Under the pieces are notes generated by a model. It was not told where the DNA came from. It saw only the letters and a list, made by a program, of their open reading frames with translations, and did not search any database. A program made the position numbers and the translations under genes. From an uncultured Prevotellaceae bacterium (GTDB lineage: Bacteria; Bacteroidota; Bacteroidia; Bacteroidales; Muribaculaceae), in contig CAMYCE010000102.1 of the NCBI GenBank assembly GCA_947254205.1, positions 1-7,583 of the forward strand: 7,583 nucleotides of DNA, written 5' to 3'. Positions 1 through 6,114 of this stretch are shown piece after piece (the first letter of the stretch is position 1; each line of letters opens with the position of its first letter).

Positions 1-53
1 ACTCAAAATAATTTGACAAAAACAAAGAAACCTAATGACCGATTGGGGTTAAA
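1..53. repeat. Left copy of a palindromic repeat (loop plus one 45-bp arm)
   Basis: Positions 9-53 are the exact reverse complement of 7529-7573, a perfect 45-bp match that breaks at 54 versus 7528. Positions 2-8 (CTCAAAA) are the putative 7-nt loop, which also occurs at 7574-7580 in the same orientation. If the element is arm-loop-arm, the full unit is about 97 bp and this end carries the loop and the right-hand arm. The arm ends 13 bp before the ATG of the outer-membrane protein gene, so it lies in that gene's 5' leader or upstream DNA. What the element is (dispersed palindrome, MITE-like repeat, recombination site) cannot be told from one window. Confidence 0.85.
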
Positions 54-66
54 CAATGACAAGACG

Positions 67-747
67 ATGAAAAAAAAATTGTTATATATTCTTTTTTGTG
101 TAGCAATGACTTTGAGCGCAATGGCTCAAGGCAAGGTGAATGTTGCCGTGAATGGCAAGCTACTCAATGGCACAGTGAGTGGTGGCATCAAGGCAGCAAT
201 GAATGTTTCGCATTTTTGGGGCGGTAAGTTGCCCCATGGCATGCGCAATGGTGGTGTTGTGGGAGTGTGGGCCGAGTATCGTCCTGCCAATCCCAAGTTG
301 AGCCGATGGAGTGTTGCTCCCGAATTGGTTTTCAGCTCACAAGGTGGCAAGTTCACCATCAATCAAGCTCTTGCCTCGTTTTTGAGTAGCCAAGTGCAGT
401 TGAAAGGAATCATGGAAAATGCCAATCACGATATTATTGTAACCGAAAACTATGTGCAATTGCCCATCATGTTGCGCTATCGCTTGTCGCCCTGTTTCTC
501 GGTAGAGGCGGGTCCGCATGTGGGAGTCAGTGTGTATAGCAAAGCCCGCATCGATGGCCTTGATGCACTTGTCGAGATTGACAATCGCACCCACAGTGTG
601 GAAGTGGGCTTTGGGGCTGGTGCCACCTATTATCTCACCAACTATCTCATGTTTAACGCTCGCTACACGGCAGGGTTGAATCGCACCTTCATGGACATCG
701 GCGACCACAGTGGTAGTGTGCAACTGGGCATGAGTTTTCGCTTTTAG
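67..747 (+). CDS. Small outer-membrane beta-barrel protein, PorT-like family
   Basis: Predicted exported outer-membrane barrel of 226 residues. The start at 67 is chosen because it gives a clean signal peptide: MKKK, a hydrophobic stretch LLYILFCVAMTLS, and a likely cleavage after AMAQ near residue 21. The frame stays open upstream to a TTG at 13, but that extension is polar and is read from the repeat arm. The mature part shows the alternating, glycine- and aromatic-rich strands of PorT/OMP_b-brl_2 proteins: GGIKAAMNVS, a PELVFSSQGG strand, NYVQLPIMLRYRL, EAGPHVGVSVYS, GFGAGATYYL and FNARYTAGLNRTF. It ends GMSFRF, with the terminal Phe typical of barrels recognised by the Bam complex. Such proteins are common in Bacteroidota and mostly uncharacterised; PorT itself belongs to type IX secretion, but a role there is not shown here. 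It converges on the next gene with a gap of only 12 bp and no clear terminator. Confidence 0.82.
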   Translation: MKKKLLYILFCVAMTLSAMAQGKVNVAVNGKLLNGTVSGGIKAAMNVSHFWGGKLPHGMRNGGVVGVWAEYRPANPKLSRWSVAPELVFSSQGGKFTINQALASFLSSQVQLKGIMENANHDIIVTENYVQLPIMLRYRLSPCFSVEAGPHVGVSVYSKARIDGLDALVEIDNRTHSVEVGFGAGATYYLTNYLMFNARYTAGLNRTFMDIGDHSGSVQLGMSFRF

Positions 748-759
748 GCCCTTATTTCA

Positions 760-966
760 TTATTTTTCTTCGGTGTAATTAGGGTCGACTACGATGCTAA
801 AGTTGTAGTCGGGCCATTGCTGTTGCAACAGGTTGGTGATAGCATGAGCAAAATCAGCGTCATTAATCACTCTTGTGCGGGGAATCACGTCTAATGTGAT
901 GAGGTTGCGGTCTTCATCGTAATAAAACCCGTGTGCTTCGAGCGCATAGCCACTATTCATCACCAT
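760..966 (-). CDS. Orphan cation-diffusion-facilitator C-terminal-like domain protein
   Basis: A 68-residue soluble protein with no membrane segment. Its core, EAHGFYYDEDRNLITLDVIP, followed by a helix (FAHAITNLLQQQ) and WPDYNFSIVVDPNYTE, resembles the cytoplasmic C-terminal dimerisation domain that follows the six membrane helices in some CDF metal transporters (HGFY-DE, I-x-FDV, YP-x-Y, D). No transporter part is encoded next to it. ATG 966 lies 5 nt after the nth stop. Alternatives are GTG 975, which overlaps the nth stop as GTGA, or GTG 1044 inside nth, giving 94 residues. The last adds a helix-like LQNLQQQVTE that would fit the fold but is read from the nth tail, so it may be chance. It is probably co-transcribed with nth. 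It could be a stand-alone regulatory or metal-binding domain, or a remnant of a lost transporter. Confidence is good that it is coding and moderate on the family. Confidence 0.6.
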   Translation of the reverse strand: MVMNSGYALEAHGFYYDEDRNLITLDVIPRTRVINDADFAHAITNLLQQQWPDYNFSIVVDPNYTEEK

Positions 967-971
967 TTCTG

Positions 972-1604
972 TCACTTGTTGTTGTAGGTTTTGCAAAACT
1001 GTGTGATGGCACAGTTCAGGCAATCGGGTTTTTGAGCCTTGCACACATAGCGACCATGCAACAAAATCCAGTGATGGGCCTTGAATTGCTCTTCGGGCGC
1101 GATGTGGCGAGTGAGTGTGTTTTCAACCTCAAGTGGCGTTTTGCCATGGGCAAGCCCAATGCGATTTGACACTCTAAACACGTGGGTGTCGACAGCAATG
1201 GCTGGCTTGTTGAAGGCCATGCCCAGCATCACATTGGCAGTTTTGCGTCCCACTCCCGGCAGTTGGGTCATAGCTTCGAGCGTGTTGGGCACCTCGCCTT
1301 GAAACTCATCGAGCAACATGCCTGCCATGGCTTGCAGGTGCTTGGCTTTGCTGTTGGGATACGACACGCTTTTAATGTAGGCCAGCAACTCATCGACGGT
1401 TGCAGTGGCCATGGCTTGAGCAGTGGGGTAGGCCTGAAACAAGGCAGGAGTCACCATGTTGATGCGCTTGTCGGTGCATTGTGCCGAGAGCATCACTGCC
1501 ACCAGCAGTTGAAAGGGCGTGTTGAAATTGAGTTCGGTTGTGGGGTTGGGCAGTTGGCTGCGCCAATAGTCGAGGCAACCCTTATATCGCTCTTGAATTG
1601 TCAT
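972..1604 (-). CDS. nth: Endonuclease III (DNA glycosylase / AP lyase)
   Basis: A 210-residue base-excision-repair enzyme that removes oxidised pyrimidines and nicks the abasic site. The match is full length (E. coli Nth is 211 residues). Seen in order: LSAQCTDKRIN at 39-49; the helix-hairpin-helix LPGVGRKTANVML at 115-127 with catalytic Lys121; VDTHVFRV with catalytic Asp139; and the [4Fe-4S] loop with Cys188, Cys195, Cys198 and Cys204 in the C-x6-C-x2-C-x5-C spacing. All key residues sit one position from the E. coli numbering, so the enzyme should be active. It lies on the minus strand downstream of pheS with a 131-bp gap holding one or two terminator-like hairpins. No TAnnTTTG box is visible in that gap, so its promoter is unclear; it may depend on read-through from pheS. 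A small CDF-like gene follows at its 3' end. Confidence 0.96.
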   Translation of the reverse strand: MTIQERYKGCLDYWRSQLPNPTTELNFNTPFQLLVAVMLSAQCTDKRINMVTPALFQAYPTAQAMATATVDELLAYIKSVSYPNSKAKHLQAMAGMLLDEFQGEVPNTLEAMTQLPGVGRKTANVMLGMAFNKPAIAVDTHVFRVSNRIGLAHGKTPLEVENTLTRHIAPEEQFKAHHWILLHGRYVCKAQKPDCLNCAITQFCKTYNNK

Positions 1605-1628
1605 GATTGGGTCAATTTTGTTGTAAAA

Positions 1629-1676
1629 TGAAAATGATGCAGAACCCTCTAAGTGTGAGGCTCGACATCATTTTCA
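1629..1676 (-). terminator. Inverted repeat between pheS and nth, candidate pheS terminator
   Basis: Positions 1629-1639 and 1666-1676 are perfect 11-bp inverted arms (TGAAAATGATG / CATCATTTTCA). A 4-bp inner stem (1646-1649 with 1657-1660) extends the fold. On the minus strand the second arm runs into further T-rich sequence, as expected for a pheS terminator. A weaker one lies closer to pheS: a 5-bp bulged stem at about 1719-1735 followed by nine Ts (1715-1707, minus strand). The strong hairpin sits only about 25 nt before the nth start, so it could instead be an mRNA-processing or attenuation structure for nth. Confidence 0.5.
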
Positions 1677-1735
1677 GTGTCTGTTTTTAAATTTTGGTTT
1701 TTTCCTAAAAAAAAACTTGCCAAGAAGATGCTTGC

Positions 1736-2773
1736 TTAGTGTGCAGCCTTGAATTCATCGAGGAAACGCACATCGTTTTCGCTAAACATGCGCAAGTCTT
1801 TCACCATATATTTCAAGTTGGTGATGCGCTCAACACCCAATCCAAAGGCATAGCCACTATATATTGTGCTGTCAATGCCACTGGCTTCGAGCACATTGGG
1901 GTCGATCATGCCACAGCCCAAAATCTCAACCCAACCCGTGTGCTTGCAAAAACCGCAACCCTCGCCACCACACAGCATGCACGAAACGTCCATCTCGGCA
2001 CTGGGTTCGGTGAAGGGGAAATAACTGGGGCGCAAGCGAATTTTTGTGTCTTTGCCAAAGAGTTCTTGAGCAAAGTAGAGCATCACTTGCTTGAGGTCGG
2101 CAAACGACACGTTTTTGTCGATATACAGGCCTTCGAGCTGGTGGAAGAAGCAGTGGGCACGAGCAGTGATGGCCTCGTTGCGATACACACGCCCCGGGCA
2201 GATGATGCGAATGGGGGGCTGTTGCTTCTCCATGGTGCGCACCTGCACCGAGCTGGTGTGGCTGCGCAAAATGATGTTGCGTTTCACGTCGCCACCATCT
2301 TCATTGATAAAGAAGGTGTCTTGCATGTCGCGAGCAGGGTGGTCGGCTGCAAAGTTCAATGCGCTAAACACATGCCAGTCGTCTTCAACTTCGGGGCCTG
2401 TGGCAAGCGTGAAACCTTGACGCTCAAAAATGCTGATGATTTCTTGACGCACGAGCGAAATGGGGTGACGTGTGCCCAATTCTTGTGGCATGGCTGGGCG
2501 CGTGATGTCGATTTTGTTGGCTTCTTTGGTTTGAGCTTGAAAGCTACTGCGCAACTCGTTCATGCGCTCGGTAGCCAAGGTTTTCAGTTCATTGAGCCTT
2601 TGTCCCAACTCTCGTTTTTGTTCGGGTGGCACTGTGCGAAAATCGTTGAAAAGGGTTGTGATTTCACCCTTTTTGCTCAAATATTTAATGCGAAGTGCCT
2701 CTAGAGCTTCTTCGTTTGAAGCCTTTAAATTGTTGATTTGCTCCTTGAGAGCGTTTATCTTTTCGAGTAGCAT
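1736..2773 (-). CDS. pheS: Phenylalanine--tRNA ligase alpha subunit
   Basis: A 345-residue class II aminoacyl-tRNA synthetase subunit that charges tRNA-Phe as an alpha2beta2 enzyme with PheT. PheT is not encoded in this window, so the two genes are unlinked here. Order seen: an N-terminal coiled coil (about 1-85, the tRNA-binding arm); class II motif 1 around GTRHPISLVRQEI and the following GPEVEDDWHVFSALNF; motif 2 at RNEAITARAHCFFHQLEGLY; a Cys-rich insert CMLCGGEGCGFCKHTGW; and motif 3 in GYAFGLGVERITNLKY. The C-terminus (MFSENDVRFLDEF) matches the family end. Length is normal and nothing is missing. ATG 2773 opens directly into the conserved N-terminal helix. It diverges from tilS and is the first gene of the minus-strand group ahead of nth. 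Confidence 0.97.
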   Translation of the reverse strand: MLLEKINALKEQINNLKASNEEALEALRIKYLSKKGEITTLFNDFRTVPPEQKRELGQRLNELKTLATERMNELRSSFQAQTKEANKIDITRPAMPQELGTRHPISLVRQEIISIFERQGFTLATGPEVEDDWHVFSALNFAADHPARDMQDTFFINEDGGDVKRNIILRSHTSSVQVRTMEKQQPPIRIICPGRVYRNEAITARAHCFFHQLEGLYIDKNVSFADLKQVMLYFAQELFGKDTKIRLRPSYFPFTEPSAEMDVSCMLCGGEGCGFCKHTGWVEILGCGMIDPNVLEASGIDSTIYSGYAFGLGVERITNLKYMVKDLRMFSENDVRFLDEFKAAH

Positions 2774-2844
2774 AGTTTAAATGTCGATTAAATGTGCCAA
2801 AGTCATTGCTAATCAAGCGCAATGCCTCATAGCAAAATCAACTG

Positions 2845-2876
2845 CAAATTTACTAAAAATACTTCTATAATGAAAA
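2845..2876 (-). promoter_or_regulatory. Candidate pheS promoter (Bacteroidota type)
   Basis: On the minus strand, TAAATTTG at 2852-2845 fits the Bacteroidota -7 consensus TAnnTTTG. TTTC at 2875-2872 lies 19 nt upstream, in the place of the -33 TTTG. The predicted leader to ATG 2773 is about 65 nt. The -33 element lies within a 15-bp palindrome (2870-2884) that also touches the tilS -7 box. Confidence 0.5.
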
Positions 2877-2883
2877 CTTTTCA

Positions 2884-2891
2884 TAACTTTG
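2884..2891 (+). promoter_or_regulatory. Candidate tilS -7 promoter box
   Basis: TAACTTTG at 2884-2891 is a perfect TAnnTTTG box on the plus strand, 52 nt before the tilS ATG at 2944. The expected -33 TTG 19-20 nt upstream is not clear. The same TAACTTTG octamer precedes aroC and tRNA-Ala in this window. Confidence 0.5.
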
Positions 2892-2943
2892 CCACACAAA
2901 TTTTGCACATCATCTTCTCATTCGATAATGCTGTTTTAATGCG

Positions 2944-4290
2944 ATGAACCGGTTTACCCACACAGTGAAAAGCTATATTTTGAGCAATGATTTGCTCAAA
3001 AACGACAAATCGGTGCTTGTGGCCCTGAGTGGCGGTGCCGACTCGGTGGCTCTGCTACTTGTTTTGCTCGATTTGGGATACTCTTGTGTGGCAGCGCACT
3101 GCAATTTTCACTTGCGTGGTGAGGAGTCGATGCGCGATGAGAGCTTTGTGAGAGCGTTGTGCACTCGGCTCAATGTGCCTCTTGAGGTGCGCGACTTTGA
3201 TGTTGCTGCCCACATGCAGGCCCATGGGGTGTCGCTCGAGATGGCTTGCCGCGACTTGCGCTATGCTTGGTTTGAGCAAGTGCTTGCCCGCCTTGATTGT
3301 CAAGCCGTGGCTGTGGCTCATCATCGCGATGATAATATCGAAACCTTTTGGCTCAATGCCTTGCGTGGCAGTGGCATTGCAGGACTGGCTGCTATGCACC
3401 CTCGCAATGCAGGGGTGGTGCGCCCACTGCTGAAGGTGTCGCGTGAGCAAATCAATGCTTTTTTGGCAGGCAGAAACCAACCCTTTGTCACCGACAGCAC
3501 CAATGCTCACAACGATGTGAAGCGCAATCGCTTGCGCAATGTGGTGATGCCTGTGGTCGAAGAGCAATTTCCGGCTTGCAGGGAAACCTTGGCAAAAACA
3601 ATTGAGTCTACTCTTGGTGGCTTGGAGCTTTATCGTGAGCTAATTGATGAAGTCAAAGCTCGCTTGTGCACCTTTCATGCCGATGGCTTTGATATTGATA
3701 TCGCACGGCTGTTGAGCTACAAGAATAGCTCGACTCTGCTTTTTGAACTGCTGAAACCTTGGGGCTTCAATCATGTGCAGTGCTTGAGTTTGCTCGATGC
3801 TCTCTCGCAGGGTGATGCTGTGGGCAAGCATGTTGATAGTGCTACTCATAGCGTGGTTGTGAAGCGCAATCAACTCGAAGTTTTGCCACTTCAAGCAAGG
3901 ATTGAAGAAGTGTGTAATATTAACTTGAAAAATAACGATATAGAGTTTCCTATTAAATTGAAGGTTGAACACAAAAACAACGTTCAGTTCAATCGCTCAA
4001 TGATTGATGGCAAGCGCAGCATCGCTCTCGATGCCTCGGTGCTGAATTGCAACAAAGTGGTGTTGCGACACTGGCGTGCAGGCGATCGTTTTCGTCCCTT
4101 TGGCTTGCATGGCACCAAGTTGCTGAGCGACCTTTTTGTTGATTTAAAGTTGAGCGAGCGTGAGCGTCGCAGGCTTTGGGTGATGGAGGCCGACGGTTGC
4201 ATTGTGTGGGTAGTGGGCTATCGCGCGGCCGATGTGTTTAGGGTGAGTCAAAGTGCACCCTCTTGTTTCATCGTGTTGGCGATGGCTTAG
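2944..4290 (+). CDS. tilS: tRNA(Ile)-lysidine synthetase
   Basis: A 448-residue enzyme that uses ATP to attach lysine to C34 of the CAU-anticodon tRNA-Ile, so that it reads AUA and is charged with Ile. The N-terminal PP-loop ATPase has SGGADS at 29-34, followed by AAHCNFHLRGEES and the AVAHHRDDNIETFWLNALRG block, the RPLL segment, and VTDSTNAHNDVKRNRLRNVV, all hallmarks of TilS. A middle helical region follows. The C-terminal TilS_C domain starts near residue 372 (LRHWRAGDRFRPFG, KLLSDLF, VVGYRAADVFRV). Length suits the long, two-domain form. ATG 2944 is chosen; an ATG at 2939 is out of frame. Its last 23 bp overlap the tail of the convergent thioredoxin-fold gene. Being essential in most bacteria, it should be intact, and it is. 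Confidence 0.96.
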   Translation: MNRFTHTVKSYILSNDLLKNDKSVLVALSGGADSVALLLVLLDLGYSCVAAHCNFHLRGEESMRDESFVRALCTRLNVPLEVRDFDVAAHMQAHGVSLEMACRDLRYAWFEQVLARLDCQAVAVAHHRDDNIETFWLNALRGSGIAGLAAMHPRNAGVVRPLLKVSREQINAFLAGRNQPFVTDSTNAHNDVKRNRLRNVVMPVVEEQFPACRETLAKTIESTLGGLELYRELIDEVKARLCTFHADGFDIDIARLLSYKNSSTLLFELLKPWGFNHVQCLSLLDALSQGDAVGKHVDSATHSVVVKRNQLEVLPLQARIEEVCNINLKNNDIEFPIKLKVEHKNNVQFNRSMIDGKRSIALDASVLNCNKVVLRHWRAGDRFRPFGLHGTKLLSDLFVDLKLSERERRRLWVMEADGCIVWVVGYRAADVFRVSQSAPSCFIVLAMA

Positions 4291-4957
4291 CGGTGAGTGC
4301 TTGCAAGGTTGCTACAATTTGATTCAGGCTTGGTTCATTTTTCACTTTTATTTTGCCATTCTCTATCAAATAGAATAGGGGCATCGATGGCAACAGATAG
4401 GTTTCTTCGTTATTGATGCGTTGCTCCTTGTCCCAGCCATTCACAATGAAAGTGGGCATTGTGCTCTCATGCCACAGTTCTTCGTTGTCGTAGGGGTAGA
4501 TGGCTATCACGGTGAGCTGTTGTTGCTCGACAAGTGTTTTGATGAATTGTGTGGTGTCGAGTCTCGATTTCACAAGGTGACACGACTCGCAGTCGGGGTC
4601 GTTGAAGTAGAGCAACTGCAAGGGAGTGTTGTAGTCGCTCAAGCTGTGACTCTCTCCGTTGGGGGTGACAAAACGAATGGGGCTTGCTTCTTGCCCCACT
4701 GCATTTTTGTTGATATTTTCTTCGATATATTGCAGTCGTGTTTTGTCGGCGATCGACAAATGTTGGCTATTCTTGAGTGCTGCAATCATGTTGTTGCAAC
4801 TGTCGGTCTCGGTTGTGTTGCAAAAAGGCATGTTGACGCGCTTCTCTATTTGAGCCATTGCTTGCTGACATTCACGCTTGTTGTTGAACGAGCTACACAA
4901 TGCCTGCACAGTGGTGAAGAGCAAGACAAATGCCACGAGTGTGAAATTCTTTTTCAT
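4268..4957 (-). CDS. Exported thioredoxin-fold protein (DUF5106-like group)
   Basis: A 229-residue protein with an N-terminal export signal (MKKNFTLVAFVLLFTTVQA, cleavage near residue 19-20). A Cys at 21 is not in a good lipobox (QALC). A helical region with Cys30, Cys46 and Cys54 follows. Then comes a thioredoxin-like domain: a strand LQLLYFNDPDC, the active-site CESC at 123-126, a strand LTVIAIYPYD, and a probable cis-proline at 193 in SMPLFYLIENGKIK. The layout resembles Bacteroidota periplasmic proteins with DUF5106 plus a thioredoxin-like domain. CxxC suggests a thiol-disulfide role in the envelope, but neither substrate nor partner can be read from context. The four extra cysteines upstream are unusual for an oxidoreductase and could form structural disulfides. 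The gene overlaps tilS tail-to-tail by 23 bp and diverges from aroC. Family assignment is from pattern memory. Confidence 0.75.
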   Translation of the reverse strand: MKKNFTLVAFVLLFTTVQALCSSFNNKRECQQAMAQIEKRVNMPFCNTTETDSCNNMIAALKNSQHLSIADKTRLQYIEENINKNAVGQEASPIRFVTPNGESHSLSDYNTPLQLLYFNDPDCESCHLVKSRLDTTQFIKTLVEQQQLTVIAIYPYDNEELWHESTMPTFIVNGWDKEQRINNEETYLLPSMPLFYLIENGKIKVKNEPSLNQIVATLQALTAKPSPTR

Positions 4958-4977
4958 CGAAATCCCATTTTATTGCG

Positions 4978-4985
4978 CAAATATA
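4978..4985 (-). promoter_or_regulatory. Candidate -7 box for the thioredoxin-fold gene
   Basis: TATATTTG on the minus strand at 4985-4978 fits TAnnTTTG and lies 20 nt before ATG 4957, giving a leader of roughly 15 nt. No clear -33 TTG is seen. The aroC -7 box is only 13 bp away on the other strand, so the two divergent promoters would overlap and could compete for polymerase. Confidence 0.42.
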
Positions 4986-4998
4986 GCCCAAAATCCAC

Positions 4999-5006
4999 TA
5001 ACTTTG
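4999..5006 (+). promoter_or_regulatory. Candidate aroC -7 promoter box
   Basis: TAACTTTG at 4999-5006 matches TAnnTTTG and lies 31 nt upstream of the aroC ATG at 5038. An ATTG at 4972-4975 is 23 nt upstream, longer than the usual 19-20 nt, so the -33 element is weak. The promoter would drive aroC and the coupled radical SAM gene. No attenuator or leader peptide is visible. Confidence 0.5.
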
Positions 5007-5037
5007 TGTGGTAAGGAATGATAAATCATGTGAAACG

Positions 5038-6114
5038 ATGCGAAACACGTTTGGCAACATTTTAACATTAACCACCTTTGGCGAGTCGCATGGACCTGCC
5101 ATGGGAGGCATTATTGATGGTTTCCCGGCTGGTGTGGCTCTTAATCTCGATGAGGTGCAACGGCAGGTGAATCGTCGTCGCCCCGGGCAGTCGGCTATCA
5201 CCACGGCTCGCAACGAGCAAGATAGGCTGGAAGTGCTGTCGGGCATCTTTGAAGGGCGCACTTTGGGCACTCCCATTGGTTTTGTGGTGCGCAATAGCGA
5301 CCATCGTTCGGCCGATTATAGCGAGGTGGCACAGCTTTATCGCCCCTCTCATGCCGATTATAGCTATCAGGCAAAATATGGCTTGCGCGACTATCGGGGA
5401 GGTGGACGTGCTTCGGCTCGCGAGACGCTGTGCCGTGTGGTGGCAGGGGCTATGGCAATGCAGGCACTTCAAGGCTTGGGCATGAAAGTCGTGGCTTTTT
5501 CCTCACAAATTGCCGATGTGAAGTGGCAGGACCATTATGCTCAGCTCGACTTGTCGAATATTGATAATAATGACGTGCGTTGCCCACATGAGCCTACAGC
5601 AAGGCTCATGCACGATGCCATTGTTCAAGCTCAAGTGCAAGGCGATAGCGTGGGAGGAGTGGTCACTTGTGTGGTGCAAGGAGTGATGGCTGGGCTGGGT
5701 GAGCCGGTGTTTGGCAAACTTCAAGCTCAATTGGCTTCGGCCATGATGAGCATCAATGCTGCCAAAGGTTTTGAACTGGGTTTGGGCTTTGACTTTGCCG
5801 GAGCCAAAGGCAGTGAGGTGCTCGACCATTTTGTGTCGCACGAGGGCAAGGTAGCCACCACAACCAACTATTCGGGAGGAATTCAGGGTGGCATTAGCAA
5901 TGGCGAGGATATATACATGAATGTGGCCTTCAAACCTGTGGCAACGTTGATGCGCGACATCGCCACGATCGACACCCATGGCAACCCTGCCACATGGCAT
6001 GGCAAGGGCAGGCACGACCCCTGTGTGGTGCCCCGTGCAGTGCCCATTGTTGAGAGCATGGCCGCACTTGTGCTTCTCGATTGTTACTTGATCAACAAAA
6101 CTGTGCATTTGTGA
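5038..6114 (+). CDS. aroC: Chorismate synthase
   Basis: A 358-residue enzyme for the last shikimate step: 5-enolpyruvylshikimate-3-phosphate to chorismate plus phosphate, using reduced FMN without net redox change. Seen: MRNTFGNILTLTTFGESHG at the N-terminus (first family signature), RRRPGQS near residue 40, the second signature in YRGGGRASARETLCRVVAGA, NYSGGIQGGISNGEDIYM, and the third signature RHDPCVVPRAVPIVESMA near the C-terminus. All are complete and length is normal. ATG 5038 is preferred over the in-frame GTG at 5008 because the family starts M-x-N-T/S-F-G. The stop overlaps the next gene as GTGA, which implies co-translation. It is the only aromatic-pathway gene in the window. Confidence 0.97.
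   Translation: MRNTFGNILTLTTFGESHGPAMGGIIDGFPAGVALNLDEVQRQVNRRRPGQSAITTARNEQDRLEVLSGIFEGRTLGTPIGFVVRNSDHRSADYSEVAQLYRPSHADYSYQAKYGLRDYRGGGRASARETLCRVVAGAMAMQALQGLGMKVVAFSSQIADVKWQDHYAQLDLSNIDNNDVRCPHEPTARLMHDAIVQAQVQGDSVGGVVTCVVQGVMAGLGEPVFGKLQAQLASAMMSINAAKGFELGLGFDFAGAKGSEVLDHFVSHEGKVATTTNYSGGIQGGISNGEDIYMNVAFKPVATLMRDIATIDTHGNPATWHGKGRHDPCVVPRAVPIVESMAALVLLDCYLINKTVHL

Noticed and set aside
13..66. TTG start at 13 for the outer-membrane protein
   Set aside because: It adds 18 polar residues read from the repeat arm ahead of a perfect signal peptide starting at ATG 67.
1739..2704. 321-codon open frame antisense to pheS
   Set aside because: pheS on the other strand has every class II synthetase motif. 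The antisense frame gives no recognisable domain and follows from codon bias.
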